64,000 nt of DNA from Chryseobacterium taiwanense (GTDB taxonomy: Bacteria > Bacteroidota > Bacteroidia > Flavobacteriales > Weeksellaceae): assembly GCF_000813825.1 (NCBI RefSeq), contig NZ_JWTA01000004.1, positions 186,001-250,000 of the forward strand, read 5' to 3'. Positions 33,794 to 43,834 of the stretch are shown one piece after another. Every line of letters starts with the position of its first letter. Positions within the stretch are counted from its first letter, which is position 1. The notes beneath the pieces were generated by a model. The model had not been told where the DNA came from and made no database searches. It worked only from the letters and a program-made list of their open reading frames with translations. Both the position numbers and the translations under genes were made by a program.

Positions 33794-35503
33794 TTATTGA
33801 TATTCATAGAGTTTCACATGAAGAATCTGAAAATCATCAACACCAATTCTGACGTGTCTTCCCTGATGCGTTTGGTCACCATTCAATCTTCTTACATACT
33901 TAAATTTTCCATTTCCATCAATACTGATTTCATCTACAGGACCGATTCCTGCTCTTTTTCCGCCATTCCAGGAATTTTGAGCCTGAGATTTTCCTCCTTG
34001 AGCCGCAAAACCATCTTCTCCTAAGTCTTTTGCCTGAACTTCTTTTTTCTCATTTTCTTTTTCAAATTCTACCACAATTCCGCTTCCGGCAATGATGTAT
34101 TCGTCTTTTGTCAATCTCAGAATCAATCCGCCTCCTTCCGGCCAAACACTTCCGTCTTTTGCTCTTGGATCCCATGGAAGCGAGAAAAAATGTCTTGCTG
34201 TAATTTTTAAATCGTCAAAATTGATAATTCGTTCGGGATTTTTCTGGTCGAAAAGCAATCCTTTAGATTGTCCCTGTCCTTGATATTTCGCCAATACAGG
34301 CATCAATTCTTTTAATTTTGAATAGGCTTCTGATAATCTTTTGCTTCCGGCTTCAGAATTATTTTCAATAGAAAACGGACTGTATCCAATGGCATCATGT
34401 TCTCCGAACGCATAAAAGGCCTGAACTCCATTATTTTGTGTCATTTTAATTTCCGGGACAAACAAAGGATTGTTGTGAAGCTTATATTTTGAAGACCACG
34501 TTGTAAACTCTCCATCATATAAATCAGGAGAAATCATATCTATACTTGGTGCTCCGGCATGCCAAATATCAATCAGATGCGCTAAAGGTCCTCCTGCAGG
34601 ATATTCTCCAGGCTGTCTGTTTCTGCTGTTCATCGCAGCATTTACATATAAAGGAATGTTGTGAATGGAACGGGCAGTTTTTGCCAGTTTTTCTACATAT
34701 TGAGCATAAGAATACGCGGTAAATAATTCGTCAGTATATAAATCATTTCCGAAGATTTCCTGCCAGTTTCCTTTTGTTTTAAAACCTTGTTTTCCCCATT
34801 TTTCGGATAATGAAGGATGAAGCTCTTTTTTATTTTTTGTCAGGAATTGTATCAGATTTGCAGAAACCTGTGCATTAAAGATTGTATTGGCCTCTTTCGA
34901 ATAGTCTCTTGCACCTTCCAGCATTCCGATTTCATTTTCCACCTGAATCATCACCACCGTTCCCTGAGACTGATCAACGGAAGCAATGTGTTTCATTAAT
35001 TCTCCAAAAGCCTTATTGTCTGCATTCAATACGTTTTCGGAAAAAGAACTGGCAATTTCCATCGGTTTTCCTGCTTTTGAATAGGCTCTAGGATATTTTT
35101 TATAGTCTTTTTTAAACCAAAGTGGTGCATAACATGACATTGAGTTTTTCCAGGCACCAAACCAAAGGAAAACAACTTTCAGATCATTTTTTCTAGCCTG
35201 ATCAATCGCTTTATCAATTAAACTGAAATCAAATTTTCCTTCTTCCTGCTCGATCAGATCCCAATATGCCGGAACCAAAACCGTATTCAGTCCCATTTTC
35301 TGAAGCTTTGGAAAGTCTCGTTCAATATCCTGAAATGAGGAAGCCGAAGAATTTCCCAATTCTCCTCCTAAAATAAGAAACGGTTTCTGATCAACCACAA
35401 GCTGTGTTGCAGTTCCTTTTTTCTGCAAACGAGGCTTTTCCTGAGCATTCGCGAGAAATGACAGAAAAACACCTGAAAGAACCATTGCTTTATTCCAATT
35501 CAT
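33794..35503 (-). CDS. GH35 beta-galactosidase-like protein with DUF5597 domain
   Basis: A secreted GH35 enzyme, probably removing beta-galactose or alpha-L-arabinopyranose side groups from hemicellulose. The 569-residue protein has a signal peptide ending near SFLANAQ. The acid/base lies in MIQVENEIGML and the nucleophile in FVPEIKM. LGNSSASSFQDIERDFPKLQKMGLNTV is the usual N-terminal barrel segment. The C-terminal about 150 residues (FFSLPWDPRA onward) match the DUF5597-type beta domain. The ATG at 35503 was chosen over the TTG eight codons upstream. It is the first gene of the downstream half of the locus, after a long regulatory gap. Confidence 0.85.
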   Translation of the reverse strand: MNWNKAMVLSGVFLSFLANAQEKPRLQKKGTATQLVVDQKPFLILGGELGNSSASSFQDIERDFPKLQKMGLNTVLVPAYWDLIEQEEGKFDFSLIDKAIDQARKNDLKVVFLWFGAWKNSMSCYAPLWFKKDYKKYPRAYSKAGKPMEIASSFSENVLNADNKAFGELMKHIASVDQSQGTVVMIQVENEIGMLEGARDYSKEANTIFNAQVSANLIQFLTKNKKELHPSLSEKWGKQGFKTKGNWQEIFGNDLYTDELFTAYSYAQYVEKLAKTARSIHNIPLYVNAAMNSRNRQPGEYPAGGPLAHLIDIWHAGAPSIDMISPDLYDGEFTTWSSKYKLHNNPLFVPEIKMTQNNGVQAFYAFGEHDAIGYSPFSIENNSEAGSKRLSEAYSKLKELMPVLAKYQGQGQSKGLLFDQKNPERIINFDDLKITARHFFSLPWDPRAKDGSVWPEGGGLILRLTKDEYIIAGSGIVVEFEKENEKKEVQAKDLGEDGFAAQGGKSQAQNSWNGGKRAGIGPVDEISIDGNGKFKYVRRLNGDQTHQGRHVRIGVDDFQILHVKLYEYQ

Positions 35504-36090
35504 AATAAGGTTACTTGATTTTAACAATTTATCGTATTTCGATAGAATTATTTTATTTGATTTATTATTTAAAATAAAATGAGTTAAACTTTAAACTATT
35601 ACCAGTAATAATTGATTCTTAAACACAATTTATTTTCAACATTTCTAAAATAAAAGAAAGTATTTATATACAAAACATTTTCAGTTTTTACAGCGTTTAA
35701 TCGCTTTAACAATGGAGATGATTTCATTTTAAAATAAGAGCTAAACACATTACCTTATCATAAAAAATAAGAATACCTTTTTATTCTAAAAAATTCCTTT
35801 TAAAAAGCAATTAACCTTATATAAATATCTACTGAAAGTTTTGAAAAAATATTTACTATTCCTATTGATAACTTATCGTATTTTTTAGGATAAGCTTAAA
35901 AATTCCTACCTAAAAATTTTCTGTTTATCAATCATTAAATTTTAACATATTTTTAACACTAAGTTTATGTATTTTTAATGTGTTTTTAGAGGAAAATCAA
36001 ATAATAAAGTCATATTTTTTTCTCCCAAAAATTCACTTACAAGCTATATTTCTTGTGTTCTTAGAAATTTAAACAGTTATTAGAAGAAAC
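35504..36090. promoter_or_regulatory. 587-bp regulatory region with TTATC-type operators
   Basis: A long AT-rich gap in an otherwise tightly packed locus. It contains the inverted repeat TATCG-TATTT-CGATA (35530-35544), ACCTTATCATAA (35752-35763), and the palindrome GATAA-C-TTATC (35867-35877). TTATCGTA occurs at 35529 and 35873, and TTATCATA at 35755. The same words occur upstream of the Nudix regulator. It probably holds the promoter of the GH35-to-GH67 half of the locus; no clear -7 element was found. Confidence 0.5.
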
Positions 36091-37164
36091 TTAATCTTCC
36101 TCATCATTTCTTACAGAAAATTTATAGATCGTCTGAGACTGATATTTTTCTCCTGGCTTTAATTCTGTCGAAGGAAATGAGGATTGATTCGGAGTGTCCG
36201 GATAATGTTGTGTTTCTAAACAAAATCCTGTTCTTGAAGCATTTTTCCCGCCTGTTTTCGTCTCATATTTTCCGTCCAAAAAATTCCCTGAATAGAACTG
36301 AACACCCGGCTGATCAGAAATGACTTCCATAGCTCTTCCTGTTTTCGAATGATATACTTTAGCTATCGTTCTCAAGCCTTCTCCGTTCAATATCCAGTTA
36401 TGATCATATCCGTTTGCTTTTTCCAATTGAGCATCCTTTTCATCAATATCTTTCCCTATTTTCTTAAAAGTGGTAAAATCGAAAGGGGTTTCTTTTACCA
36501 TTCTCTTTTCTCCCGTTGGAACTGACACATCATTAATGGGTAAAAACTGATCTGCATTGATCTGTACTTCATGGTCAACAATCGTCTTAGTAAAATCTCC
36601 TGAAAGATTAAAATAAGAATGATGAGTGAGGTTAATCACGGTCGTTTTATCAGTCGTTGCTTCATAAAAAATTTCCAAAGTATCGTCATCTGTAAGAGTG
36701 TAGATCACTGTCACCAATAATTTTCCGGGAAATCCGCTTTCTCCGTCTTCACTTGTATGAGTAAGCTTTAATGCAGAAAATTCATTATTTTCAATAGGTT
36801 CTACATTCCAAATTTGGGTATGAAAGCCATTTCGTCCTCCGTGAAGGCAATTGGAATTGTCATTCTTATCAACAGTGAAAACTTCACCTTCAAGACTGAA
36901 CTCTGCATGAGCAATTCGGTTGGCATATCTCCCGATCAATGCACCGAAAAAATATCCGTTATCATTGAAGTAGTTTTCAGGTTTTGTAAAGCCTAATACA
37001 ACATCTTCGTATTTTCCATTTCTATCCGGAGCAGTAAGAGAAGTGACAATTCCTCCATAATTGATGATTTCTGCCTGCATTCCGTTTTTATTGATGAGTG
37101 TGTATTTCTTGATTTCATCGCCATTTTTCGTTATTCCAAAATCTGAAATCTGAATCGTTCTCAT
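36091..37164 (-). CDS. galM: Aldose 1-epimerase (mutarotase)
   Basis: It interconverts alpha and beta anomers of aldoses such as xylose before isomerisation. The 357-residue protein has no signal peptide, so it is cytoplasmic. GalM motifs are present: GGRNGFHTQIW (catalytic His region), NLTHHSYFNLSG (second His), and NGYDHNWIL. The late GFCLETQHYPDTPN segment carries the catalytic Glu. It is 37 bp after the GH115 gene in transcription-reversed order, within the xylan locus, and the long regulatory gap lies downstream of it. Confidence 0.92.
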   Translation of the reverse strand: MRTIQISDFGITKNGDEIKKYTLINKNGMQAEIINYGGIVTSLTAPDRNGKYEDVVLGFTKPENYFNDNGYFFGALIGRYANRIAHAEFSLEGEVFTVDKNDNSNCLHGGRNGFHTQIWNVEPIENNEFSALKLTHTSEDGESGFPGKLLVTVIYTLTDDDTLEIFYEATTDKTTVINLTHHSYFNLSGDFTKTIVDHEVQINADQFLPINDVSVPTGEKRMVKETPFDFTTFKKIGKDIDEKDAQLEKANGYDHNWILNGEGLRTIAKVYHSKTGRAMEVISDQPGVQFYSGNFLDGKYETKTGGKNASRTGFCLETQHYPDTPNQSSFPSTELKPGEKYQSQTIYKFSVRNDEED

Positions 37165-37201
37165 TGTTGGGTTTCTTTTATATTATACTATTAAGGGTAA
37201 A

Positions 37202-39727
37202 TTATTGTTCAAAATCACTTTCTGGAGCTCCAAGATAAGAGGGCTTTAAACCTCCTGTATCAATGAGAATTTTTTCTAAAACAATTCCGGAATCTAATAC
37301 ACGGAAACGCAACGTATGTTTTCCCGGTTTCATGATGGTATGTTTTGTTATTGATTTTATAATGTGCTCCGACTGCCATTGTCCTAATTCTCCGCGATAA
37401 TTTCCGTTGAAGTTTACTATCTGTGGCTTTTCGCCGTCAAAAGAGATTTCATAACGAAGTCCTTTGTTGCTGTTAAAATTAAGAGTCGGGGCTAATAACA
37501 ACTGGACTTCAAAAGTTCCTGTAGAAGAAAAATCTACATCATATTCAACAAAAACATTTTCATTTTCTTTGGGAGAAATATTTTGTGGAAAAGTTGTAAT
37601 TCCGGATAGCGTTTTCCCAAAATCAGGAATAACTTTCCATTCAATCTTCTCTGTTTGATTTTTGCGGGAAAAGTGTTCAGCTTCCATGGAAATATAACCG
37701 TTCCTCTCTTTAAATATCTTATTTTTTGTACTTTCTTCTTTCGAAATATAGATGACTTCAGGCATTTTATCTTTTTCAGGCTGCTGCCAGTTTTCATATC
37801 CAATTCTGGTCTGATCCATCATATGCTGCCATTTCCCTCCGGAAATTTCGTTATTATATTGATGTTGAAGAAAAGTATCATAATCGAAATTCTTCTTTAC
37901 TTTATCCGCAAATTCATTTGCTTTTACGTCTTTTCCGGAAGCGAGCTGTTTATTTTTAGCAACGTTAAAATACATTTCATACAAATTGCTACACGCATCG
38001 ATCGGATATAAAACCAATTGAAAATAGGCATCTTTATATTCCTGAGGAATTTCGTTATAAAGCCTGTTTGCATCAAGAGCCAATTTTTGGTAATCATTGA
38101 CCACGGTTTCAAATTCATTGTAATTTTCAAGGCTGTATGTTTTCCAGTCTAATGTTTCCGGGGTCACTCTTCTATTGTATTTTGCATAGAGATTGATCAT
38201 TCTTGCAATCTCTTTGGAATATTGAGCTCCAAATTGTTCAGAAGCCCATTTTTCTGTATACTCGATAAGATTTCCGGCATTAAACTGTTTCGGGTTCCAG
38301 GCCATATCTAAGAAAAAACTGGTAGGAAATTCCATTGGTTTCAAATCGCCTACATTAACCACCCAAACTTTGTCTGCCCCATGTTCATAGGTCAGATTCA
38401 TCTGTTCCCAAACTCTCTGAATCGGGCTTATATTGATCCATTTAGAATTTCTGGGTCCGCCTACGTAATCAAAATGATAATACATTCCGTATCCTCCTTT
38501 GTGTAAAGGTTTTGACAGATCGGGAAGCTTGCGGACATTTCCCCAATTATCATCACAAAAAAGCAAAATAACATCATCAGGAACTCTCATTCCTTCATCA
38601 TAATAGTCCTGAACTTCTTTATACAGCGCCCAAACCTGCGGTGTTTTTCCCGCTTTTTTTCCCGTCGTTTTTTCTATGATTTTCCTTTGGTCATTTACAA
38701 TTTTCTCCAGCAAAGCAATATTGGTTTTATCTCCCATTGCTTCGTCACCGTCTCCGCGCATCCCCACTGTAACCAGCTTTTCCCAGTTTTTACTTCTTTC
38801 AATCCCTGATTTCCAGAACTGTTGAAGAACTTCAGAATTTTTAGAGTAATCCCAGATATTCGGCACATTATTCTTTTTAATATAGCGATGCCAATCTGTT
38901 TGTGCTAAAGCCATAGGTTCGTGATGAGAAGTTCCCATAATAATTCCCATTTCATCGGCTAAAACTCCGTTTTGAGGATCATCGTCATAGAATGCTTTTC
39001 CCCACATTGCAGGCCATAAATAGTTTCCTTTTAATCTTAAAATCAGTTCAAAAACCTTTTCGTAAAACTGAGCATTAATTCCTCCGAAAGTTGCTCTTGC
39101 CCAGCTTCCCAACGAAGGTTCTTCATCGTTTAAAAAGATTCCACGGTATTCTACAGCCGGTTCTCCATCGGTATAAATTCCTTTTTTAAAATAAAGGTTT
39201 TCAGATTTTTTTACCGGAACATCTGCCCAATAATTCCACGGAGAAACACCTATTTGTTTTGAAAATTCGTAGATTCCGTAGATCGTTCCGCGTTTGTCAC
39301 TTCCTGCAATTACGATTGCCTCAGAGATTCCGTTGAAATCTTTTATATTCTGAATAATAAATTTTTCTTTTTTACCTTTTAAGTCTTTTTCGTTGATTTT
39401 TTTCTTTTTGATCAATTCATCAATTACAGAATTTGTTCCGATTGTTCCGATAATCATTAACGGAGATTGAGAAGTCGAAACTTGATTTAAAAAATGGGGA
39501 GAACTTCCTGTTATTTTCTGAAAATCAGTCTGAAGATTGTGAATCGCTCTTATAATTCCTTTATCCGCTGTTTTATCAAAAAAAATAGAAAGCTGGGTAG
39601 ATTTTTCTTTCACAACCATTACGTCTGAACTTTTTTCCAACATAATAAACGGCTGCGCAGATTGAATCTTAATTCCGAAGAACAGAATTAAAACCAGCAT
39701 TGTTATTGACTTTGATAAAGAATTCAT
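37202..39727 (-). CDS. GH115 xylan alpha-1,2-glucuronidase
   Basis: It removes (4-O-methyl)glucuronic acid from internal and terminal xylose residues of glucuronoxylan. The protein is 841 residues with a signal peptide ending near IQSAQ. Family segments include EYRGIFLNDEEPSLGSW, GGINAQFYEKVFELILRLKG, NYLWPAMWG, MGTSHHEPMALAQ, and VTVGMRGDGDEAM. A C-terminal beta-sandwich of about 170 residues (EFEVQLLLAP region) completes the usual layout. It complements GH67, which needs terminally decorated oligosaccharides. It lies 21 bp after the GH43 gene of the same operon. Confidence 0.93.
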   Translation of the reverse strand: MNSLSKSITMLVLILFFGIKIQSAQPFIMLEKSSDVMVVKEKSTQLSIFFDKTADKGIIRAIHNLQTDFQKITGSSPHFLNQVSTSQSPLMIIGTIGTNSVIDELIKKKKINEKDLKGKKEKFIIQNIKDFNGISEAIVIAGSDKRGTIYGIYEFSKQIGVSPWNYWADVPVKKSENLYFKKGIYTDGEPAVEYRGIFLNDEEPSLGSWARATFGGINAQFYEKVFELILRLKGNYLWPAMWGKAFYDDDPQNGVLADEMGIIMGTSHHEPMALAQTDWHRYIKKNNVPNIWDYSKNSEVLQQFWKSGIERSKNWEKLVTVGMRGDGDEAMGDKTNIALLEKIVNDQRKIIEKTTGKKAGKTPQVWALYKEVQDYYDEGMRVPDDVILLFCDDNWGNVRKLPDLSKPLHKGGYGMYYHFDYVGGPRNSKWINISPIQRVWEQMNLTYEHGADKVWVVNVGDLKPMEFPTSFFLDMAWNPKQFNAGNLIEYTEKWASEQFGAQYSKEIARMINLYAKYNRRVTPETLDWKTYSLENYNEFETVVNDYQKLALDANRLYNEIPQEYKDAYFQLVLYPIDACSNLYEMYFNVAKNKQLASGKDVKANEFADKVKKNFDYDTFLQHQYNNEISGGKWQHMMDQTRIGYENWQQPEKDKMPEVIYISKEESTKNKIFKERNGYISMEAEHFSRKNQTEKIEWKVIPDFGKTLSGITTFPQNISPKENENVFVEYDVDFSSTGTFEVQLLLAPTLNFNSNKGLRYEISFDGEKPQIVNFNGNYRGELGQWQSEHIIKSITKHTIMKPGKHTLRFRVLDSGIVLEKILIDTGGLKPSYLGAPESDFEQ

Positions 39728-39748
39728 AGCATCTGATTTTCTGAATTA

Positions 39749-41440
39749 TTATAATTTAATATCATTTGAAGAGGTTGCATACAATCCAATCAGGCTTCCT
39801 GTAAAACCGCCTGCAACATCCGTTGATAAAATATCTCCGGAAACATGACCTCCAAGATTGGTAAAGTTTTTCCCATCCAATGAATAATTGAACTGATAAT
39901 CATCTCCACTGGCAACAACCTGAAGCTGTATATTTTTTAATAATGAGATTTTTTCACTTGAAATCAGGGTTAAGTTTCCTTTTTCAGTTCTTTCCAGCAC
40001 GATGTAGAAATCTTTGTCTTTTTTCGTAATTCCAAAGACATAGTTGAATTTTTCATTCTGATAACAAGTAATTCCCGCTAACTCTTTTTCTGATTTTGGT
40101 TTGAAATCTAAACTTACCGTTGTTTCAAAAGAGGCATGTTGCTGCCTGTGAAATAAAACCGACACAGGAGCTTTTGCCTTAATGTTTGTAGAAAAAGGAT
40201 TGATCTTCACTCCATTTTTAGTTAAAGAAATAAAGTTTTCTTTAGGCGCTCTCATGGCAATCCAACGATCATCCAGCGAAGCGTTTTTTAAAGGATCTGT
40301 AAAAGTGAAATTTCCATTGGGAAAATAACCGTTTTGTTGGGTAAGATTTTTAACACCATCCGGCATTTTTAATTTTGGCTTCATCGGAACCAAACCATTC
40401 TGAAAAACAGGATACGTTCCGCTCCAGTCAACGGGAAGAATAAAGGTTTCCCTGCCTGTATTCACACGGCTTTTTTCATTGGGACGAACGGCTAAGAAAA
40501 CTCCGTAATATTTCCCATCGGGAGTTTCTACCAGGTCAGCATGACCTGCCCAATCCACTTTGTCTTTTCGGTCTTTAGGAAAATATCTCTGGGTCAAAAT
40601 AGGATTGTTCCCTGCCGGAATAAAAGGACCTTTCGGACTGTCACTCATAAAGATAACTTCACTGTGATTGCCTCCTGTCCCTCCTTCTGCACACATGAGG
40701 TAATATTTTCCGTTTTTCTTGTATAAATGTGGTCCTTCAATCCAGATCGGTTTTTGAGTAATATCTACTCCCCCATTGACAATAATTTTATCTGAACCTG
40801 CAACCACCTGATCTTTTTGCAGATCATATTCCCAAATTTTAATTACTCTGTGACCGCTGTACTGTTCGGTTCCTTTTGGTGGAGCATCATTGTGAACAAT
40901 GTATGCTTTTCCGTCATCATCGAAATAGATAGAGGGATCAATTCCGTCAAAATTCAGTTTCTGAACTTCGCTCCACCCTTTTTTGGGATCTTTTGTCTTT
41001 ACAACCATATTTCCGATTCCACTGGCAATCTGTGTGGTAATCATATAGAACGTATCGTTGTATTTGTTATATTTAATATCGGGAGCATAAATTCCTTCGG
41101 AAACTCCCGCTGTTTCCACTTTCAATTGTGATGGTCTGTCCAATACATGACCCATCTGTTTCCAGTTTACTAAATCAGTAGAATGAAAAATCGGAACACC
41201 AGGAAACATTGAAAACGAAGAATTTACCAGATAGTAATCATTTCCTTTTCTGGTAATACTGGGATCCGGATAACATCCCTGTAAAATCGGAGAATAGAAT
41301 TCATCTTCTTTGAGGGGATTCTCCGTGTATATTTTATCGTTTCCTTTATAGGTAAAATCTGAGAAAACCTGAGCCGAATTATTTTCGGATAAAAATAAGA
41401 CAGCCGCTGCCAAGAAAGATTTTGTAAAATGATTTCTCAT
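39749..41440 (-). CDS. GH43 beta-xylosidase/arabinofuranosidase, secreted
   Basis: A 563-residue secreted hydrolase with a signal peptide ending near ENNSAQ. The GH43 propeller has its general base at Asp59 (YPDPSIT), a second Asp in GIDPSIYF, and the acid Glu in WIEGPHLY. The C-terminal about 200 residues form a beta-sandwich of the type found after GH43 xylosidases (RQQHASFETTVSLDFKP, SLDGKNFTNLGGH). It probably releases xylose or arabinose from oligosaccharides in the periplasm. A hairpin at 41487-41532 separates it from the upstream Uxu genes and may reduce readthrough. Confidence 0.88.
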   Translation of the reverse strand: MRNHFTKSFLAAAVLFLSENNSAQVFSDFTYKGNDKIYTENPLKEDEFYSPILQGCYPDPSITRKGNDYYLVNSSFSMFPGVPIFHSTDLVNWKQMGHVLDRPSQLKVETAGVSEGIYAPDIKYNKYNDTFYMITTQIASGIGNMVVKTKDPKKGWSEVQKLNFDGIDPSIYFDDDGKAYIVHNDAPPKGTEQYSGHRVIKIWEYDLQKDQVVAGSDKIIVNGGVDITQKPIWIEGPHLYKKNGKYYLMCAEGGTGGNHSEVIFMSDSPKGPFIPAGNNPILTQRYFPKDRKDKVDWAGHADLVETPDGKYYGVFLAVRPNEKSRVNTGRETFILPVDWSGTYPVFQNGLVPMKPKLKMPDGVKNLTQQNGYFPNGNFTFTDPLKNASLDDRWIAMRAPKENFISLTKNGVKINPFSTNIKAKAPVSVLFHRQQHASFETTVSLDFKPKSEKELAGITCYQNEKFNYVFGITKKDKDFYIVLERTEKGNLTLISSEKISLLKNIQLQVVASGDDYQFNYSLDGKNFTNLGGHVSGDILSTDVAGGFTGSLIGLYATSSNDIKL

Positions 41441-41486
41441 AGTATTTTACGATTATAAATAAAGAAAATTTAGTTTACATTTAAAA

Positions 41487-41532
41487 TCACTTATTTCTAG
41501 ATAATCTTTCATTTTTACGTTGAAATAAGTGA
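41487..41532 (-). terminator. Hairpin between SDR and GH43 genes
   Basis: A perfect 11-bp inverted repeat, TCACTTATTTC (41487-41497) with GAAATAAGTGA (41522-41532), has a 24-nt loop and is followed on the minus strand by TTTTAAA. It is a terminator-like or mRNA-processing element that could lower expression of the genes after it. Confidence 0.55.
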
Positions 41533-41629
41533 AATAGATTTAATTCAAACCTGAAAAAAAACAAGGCCAAGTCAAGCAAAAAAATGAATGACCTCGTTCG
41601 CTAACTATATAAAATTGATTGTACCTTTT

Positions 41630-42445
41630 TTAAACACCACTAAAAGCACTGAAACCTCCGTCAATCGGAAGCAAAGCACCTGTAATGAAGCTTGCTGCAT
41701 CCGAACAAAGGAACTGTACTGCACCGTTGAGTTCTTCTGCATCACCGAAACGTCCCATCGGAGTTTTTGCGATCACCTTTTTGCTTCTGTCCGTTAATGA
41801 GCCATCCGGATTCAATAAAATTGCCCGGTTCTGATCTCCTATAAAAAATCCCGGAGCAATGGCATTTACACGGATTTTATCTCCATATTTCAAAGCTAAA
41901 TCTGAAGCCAACCATTGGGTAAAATTAGTAATTGCAGATTTTGCGGCAGAATATCCTGCCACTCTTGTAATCGCTGAATAAGCTGCCATTGAAGAAATGT
42001 TGACAATACTTCCGCTCCCGTTTTCTGCCATCACTTTTCCGAAAACATAGCTTGGATAAACAGTCCCATTGATGTTGAGATCGGTCACCTCATCCCATCC
42101 GTTCATATTCATATCGAAAAAAGATTGGTCAGGAGATAAGGTTGCTGTGGGAATATTTCCGCCCGCGATATTTAACAGAATGTCGATTTTACCGTATTTT
42201 TCAATGATTTTTTGGGAAGCTGCTTCTAAACTTTCAATGTTCATTACATTAGCTTCCACAGCAAATGCATCACCGCCAGATTCTGTCAGTTCTTTAACAC
42301 GGGCATCCAAAGTTTCCTGATTTCTTCCCAAAGCCACCACTTTTGCTCCGGCCTGTAAAAAACTCTTCGCCAAACTTCCTCCTAAAACACCGGAAGCTCC
42401 GGTAATCACCGCTACTTTATCTTTTATGCTGAATATTTCGTTCAT
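41630..42445 (-). CDS. SDR-family D-mannonate oxidoreductase (fructuronate reductase)
   Basis: Likely reduces D-fructuronate to D-mannonate with NAD(P)H, the step before mannonate dehydratase. The 271-residue protein is a classical SDR: the cofactor loop TGASGVLGGS near residue 18, NIAGG, catalytic Ser in NISSMAAYS, and GYSAAK with Tyr and Lys. The C-terminus has GFFIGDQNRAIL and LPIDGGFSAFSGV. The assignment to mannonate oxidoreductase rests on the adjacent UxuA gene and the sequence style, as short-chain replacements of UxuB are known in Bacteroidota. Confidence 0.82.
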   Translation of the reverse strand: MNEIFSIKDKVAVITGASGVLGGSLAKSFLQAGAKVVALGRNQETLDARVKELTESGGDAFAVEANVMNIESLEAASQKIIEKYGKIDILLNIAGGNIPTATLSPDQSFFDMNMNGWDEVTDLNINGTVYPSYVFGKVMAENGSGSIVNISSMAAYSAITRVAGYSAAKSAITNFTQWLASDLALKYGDKIRVNAIAPGFFIGDQNRAILLNPDGSLTDRSKKVIAKTPMGRFGDAEELNGAVQFLCSDAASFITGALLPIDGGFSAFSGV

Positions 42446-42473
42446 TGTTATGAAATAATAATTAAATAATATT

Positions 42474-42556
42474 GAACCCTATCGGGTTCGTTGAAAATCG
42501 TATTCTGTTTTCCATAGGTTTCACCTACGGCTATTAGTTTTGAACCTTTCAGGTTC
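42474..42556. repeat. Cluster of three small palindromes between SDR and uxuA
   Basis: GAACCC-TATC-GGGTTC (42474-42489), TAGGT-TTC-ACCTA (42515-42527) and GAACCT-TTC-AGGTTC (42542-42556) fill most of the 117-bp gap. The first and third share the GAACC/GGTTC core. It resembles flavobacterial intergenic repeat elements. Confidence 0.7.
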
Positions 42557-42562
42557 TGTTTG

Positions 42563-43741
42563 CTAAAGATTTTTGGACAATTCGTTTTGAATGGTCGCCA
42601 TAACACCATCAAGCTGCCCCAACGCCAACATCCTTCCCAAAAAAGAATAACCAGGATTATAACCTTTATCCACCTCATCGGACAATAATCTTCCGTGATC
42701 CGGACGCATAGGAAGCGTTGGGTTTTCTGTTTCAAAAACACGGATTACATCGATTAATTTTCCTCGACCTTTCAAATGATCAGCTTCGATAAAATCTCCG
42801 TTATCAAAAACTTCCGTGCTTCTCAGGTGTACAAATTTTGTTCGCGATGCGAATTTTTGAGCCAATTTTGGAACATCATTATCCAAATTAGCACTTAACG
42901 AACCTGTACAAAAAGTTAAGCCGTTATGGGAATTATCTACTGCCTGTAATATCCAATCGATATCTTCTTCGTTGGTTACAATTCTTGGTAATCCAAGCAA
43001 TGCAAACGGCGGATCGTCGGGATGTACACACATTTGGATGTTCCATTCCTCGCAGACAGGCATTATCTTTTTCAGGAAATATTTCATATTTTCACGAAGC
43101 TTATTTTTATCAATCCCATCATACAAAGCCAATAAACTTCTGAAAATAGCGACAGGATTCTGATCTCCTTCTTTAATATTACCATTCACAAAACCCTGAG
43201 TCTTCACAATAATGGAATCAATAAGATCGTTCTTATCTGATTCCGTCATCGTTTCGTTCAAAGCCTCAACTTTGGATAAAATTTCTGAAGTATAATCTTT
43301 TTCCGCACCTTCTCTCTGAAGAATATGGATTTCGAAATAGGCAAATTTTGCTTTATCGAAAAATAATGATGAAGAACCATCTTCCCAAGGATGGAAAAGA
43401 TCCGTTCTTGCCCAGTCTAGCACCGGCATAAAGTTGTAACAAACCGTTGTTACTCCTGCTTTTCCTAAATTTTCAAGACTTTTTATATAATTTTCAATTA
43501 ATTGATCTCTGTTTTCACCGCCATATTTGATCGCTTCACTTACGGGAAGGCTTTCCACAACCGACCATCGTAATCCGTGACTTTCGATATAGTTTTTATA
43601 TTCATTGATGGCTTCTAAAGACCAAATTTCTCCATTCGGAACATCGTGAAGTGCTGAAACAATCCCTTCCACCCCGATCTGACGAAGCATATTCAACTGA
43701 ATCTTGTCTTTTTTACCAAACCAACGCCATGCTTTTTCCAT
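42563..43741 (-). CDS. uxuA: Mannonate dehydratase
   Basis: It dehydrates D-mannonate to 2-keto-3-deoxygluconate, using the glucuronate released from xylan. The 392-residue cytoplasmic protein begins EKAWRWFGKKDKIQLNMLRQ, typical of UxuA. Metal-site segments CVHPDDPPF, FCTGSLSANLDND and HLRSTEVF are present. The C-terminal signature MRPDHGRLLSDE is followed by NPGYSFLGRMLALGQLDG. It is preceded by a terminator-like hairpin after SusD and followed by the SDR gene. Genes for glucuronate isomerase and the KDG kinase and aldolase are not in the window. Confidence 0.94.
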   Translation of the reverse strand: MEKAWRWFGKKDKIQLNMLRQIGVEGIVSALHDVPNGEIWSLEAINEYKNYIESHGLRWSVVESLPVSEAIKYGGENRDQLIENYIKSLENLGKAGVTTVCYNFMPVLDWARTDLFHPWEDGSSSLFFDKAKFAYFEIHILQREGAEKDYTSEILSKVEALNETMTESDKNDLIDSIIVKTQGFVNGNIKEGDQNPVAIFRSLLALYDGIDKNKLRENMKYFLKKIMPVCEEWNIQMCVHPDDPPFALLGLPRIVTNEEDIDWILQAVDNSHNGLTFCTGSLSANLDNDVPKLAQKFASRTKFVHLRSTEVFDNGDFIEADHLKGRGKLIDVIRVFETENPTLPMRPDHGRLLSDEVDKGYNPGYSFLGRMLALGQLDGVMATIQNELSKNL

Positions 43742-43763
43742 AACTTTTTTTAAATTTTAAATT

Positions 43764-43800
43764 AAAACAAAGCAGGAGGGCCGAATCTCCCACTTTGTTT
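43764..43800 (-). terminator. Hairpin between SusD and uxuA
   Basis: AAAACAAAG (43764-43772) pairs with CTTTGTTT (43793-43800), with internal GGAG/CTCC pairing; on the minus strand a TTTTAATTT tract follows. It may attenuate transcription so that SusCD is made in excess of the enzymes. Confidence 0.55.
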
Positions 43801-43834
43801 CTTAAATATGAATGTGAAAATATAAGTGTTATTT

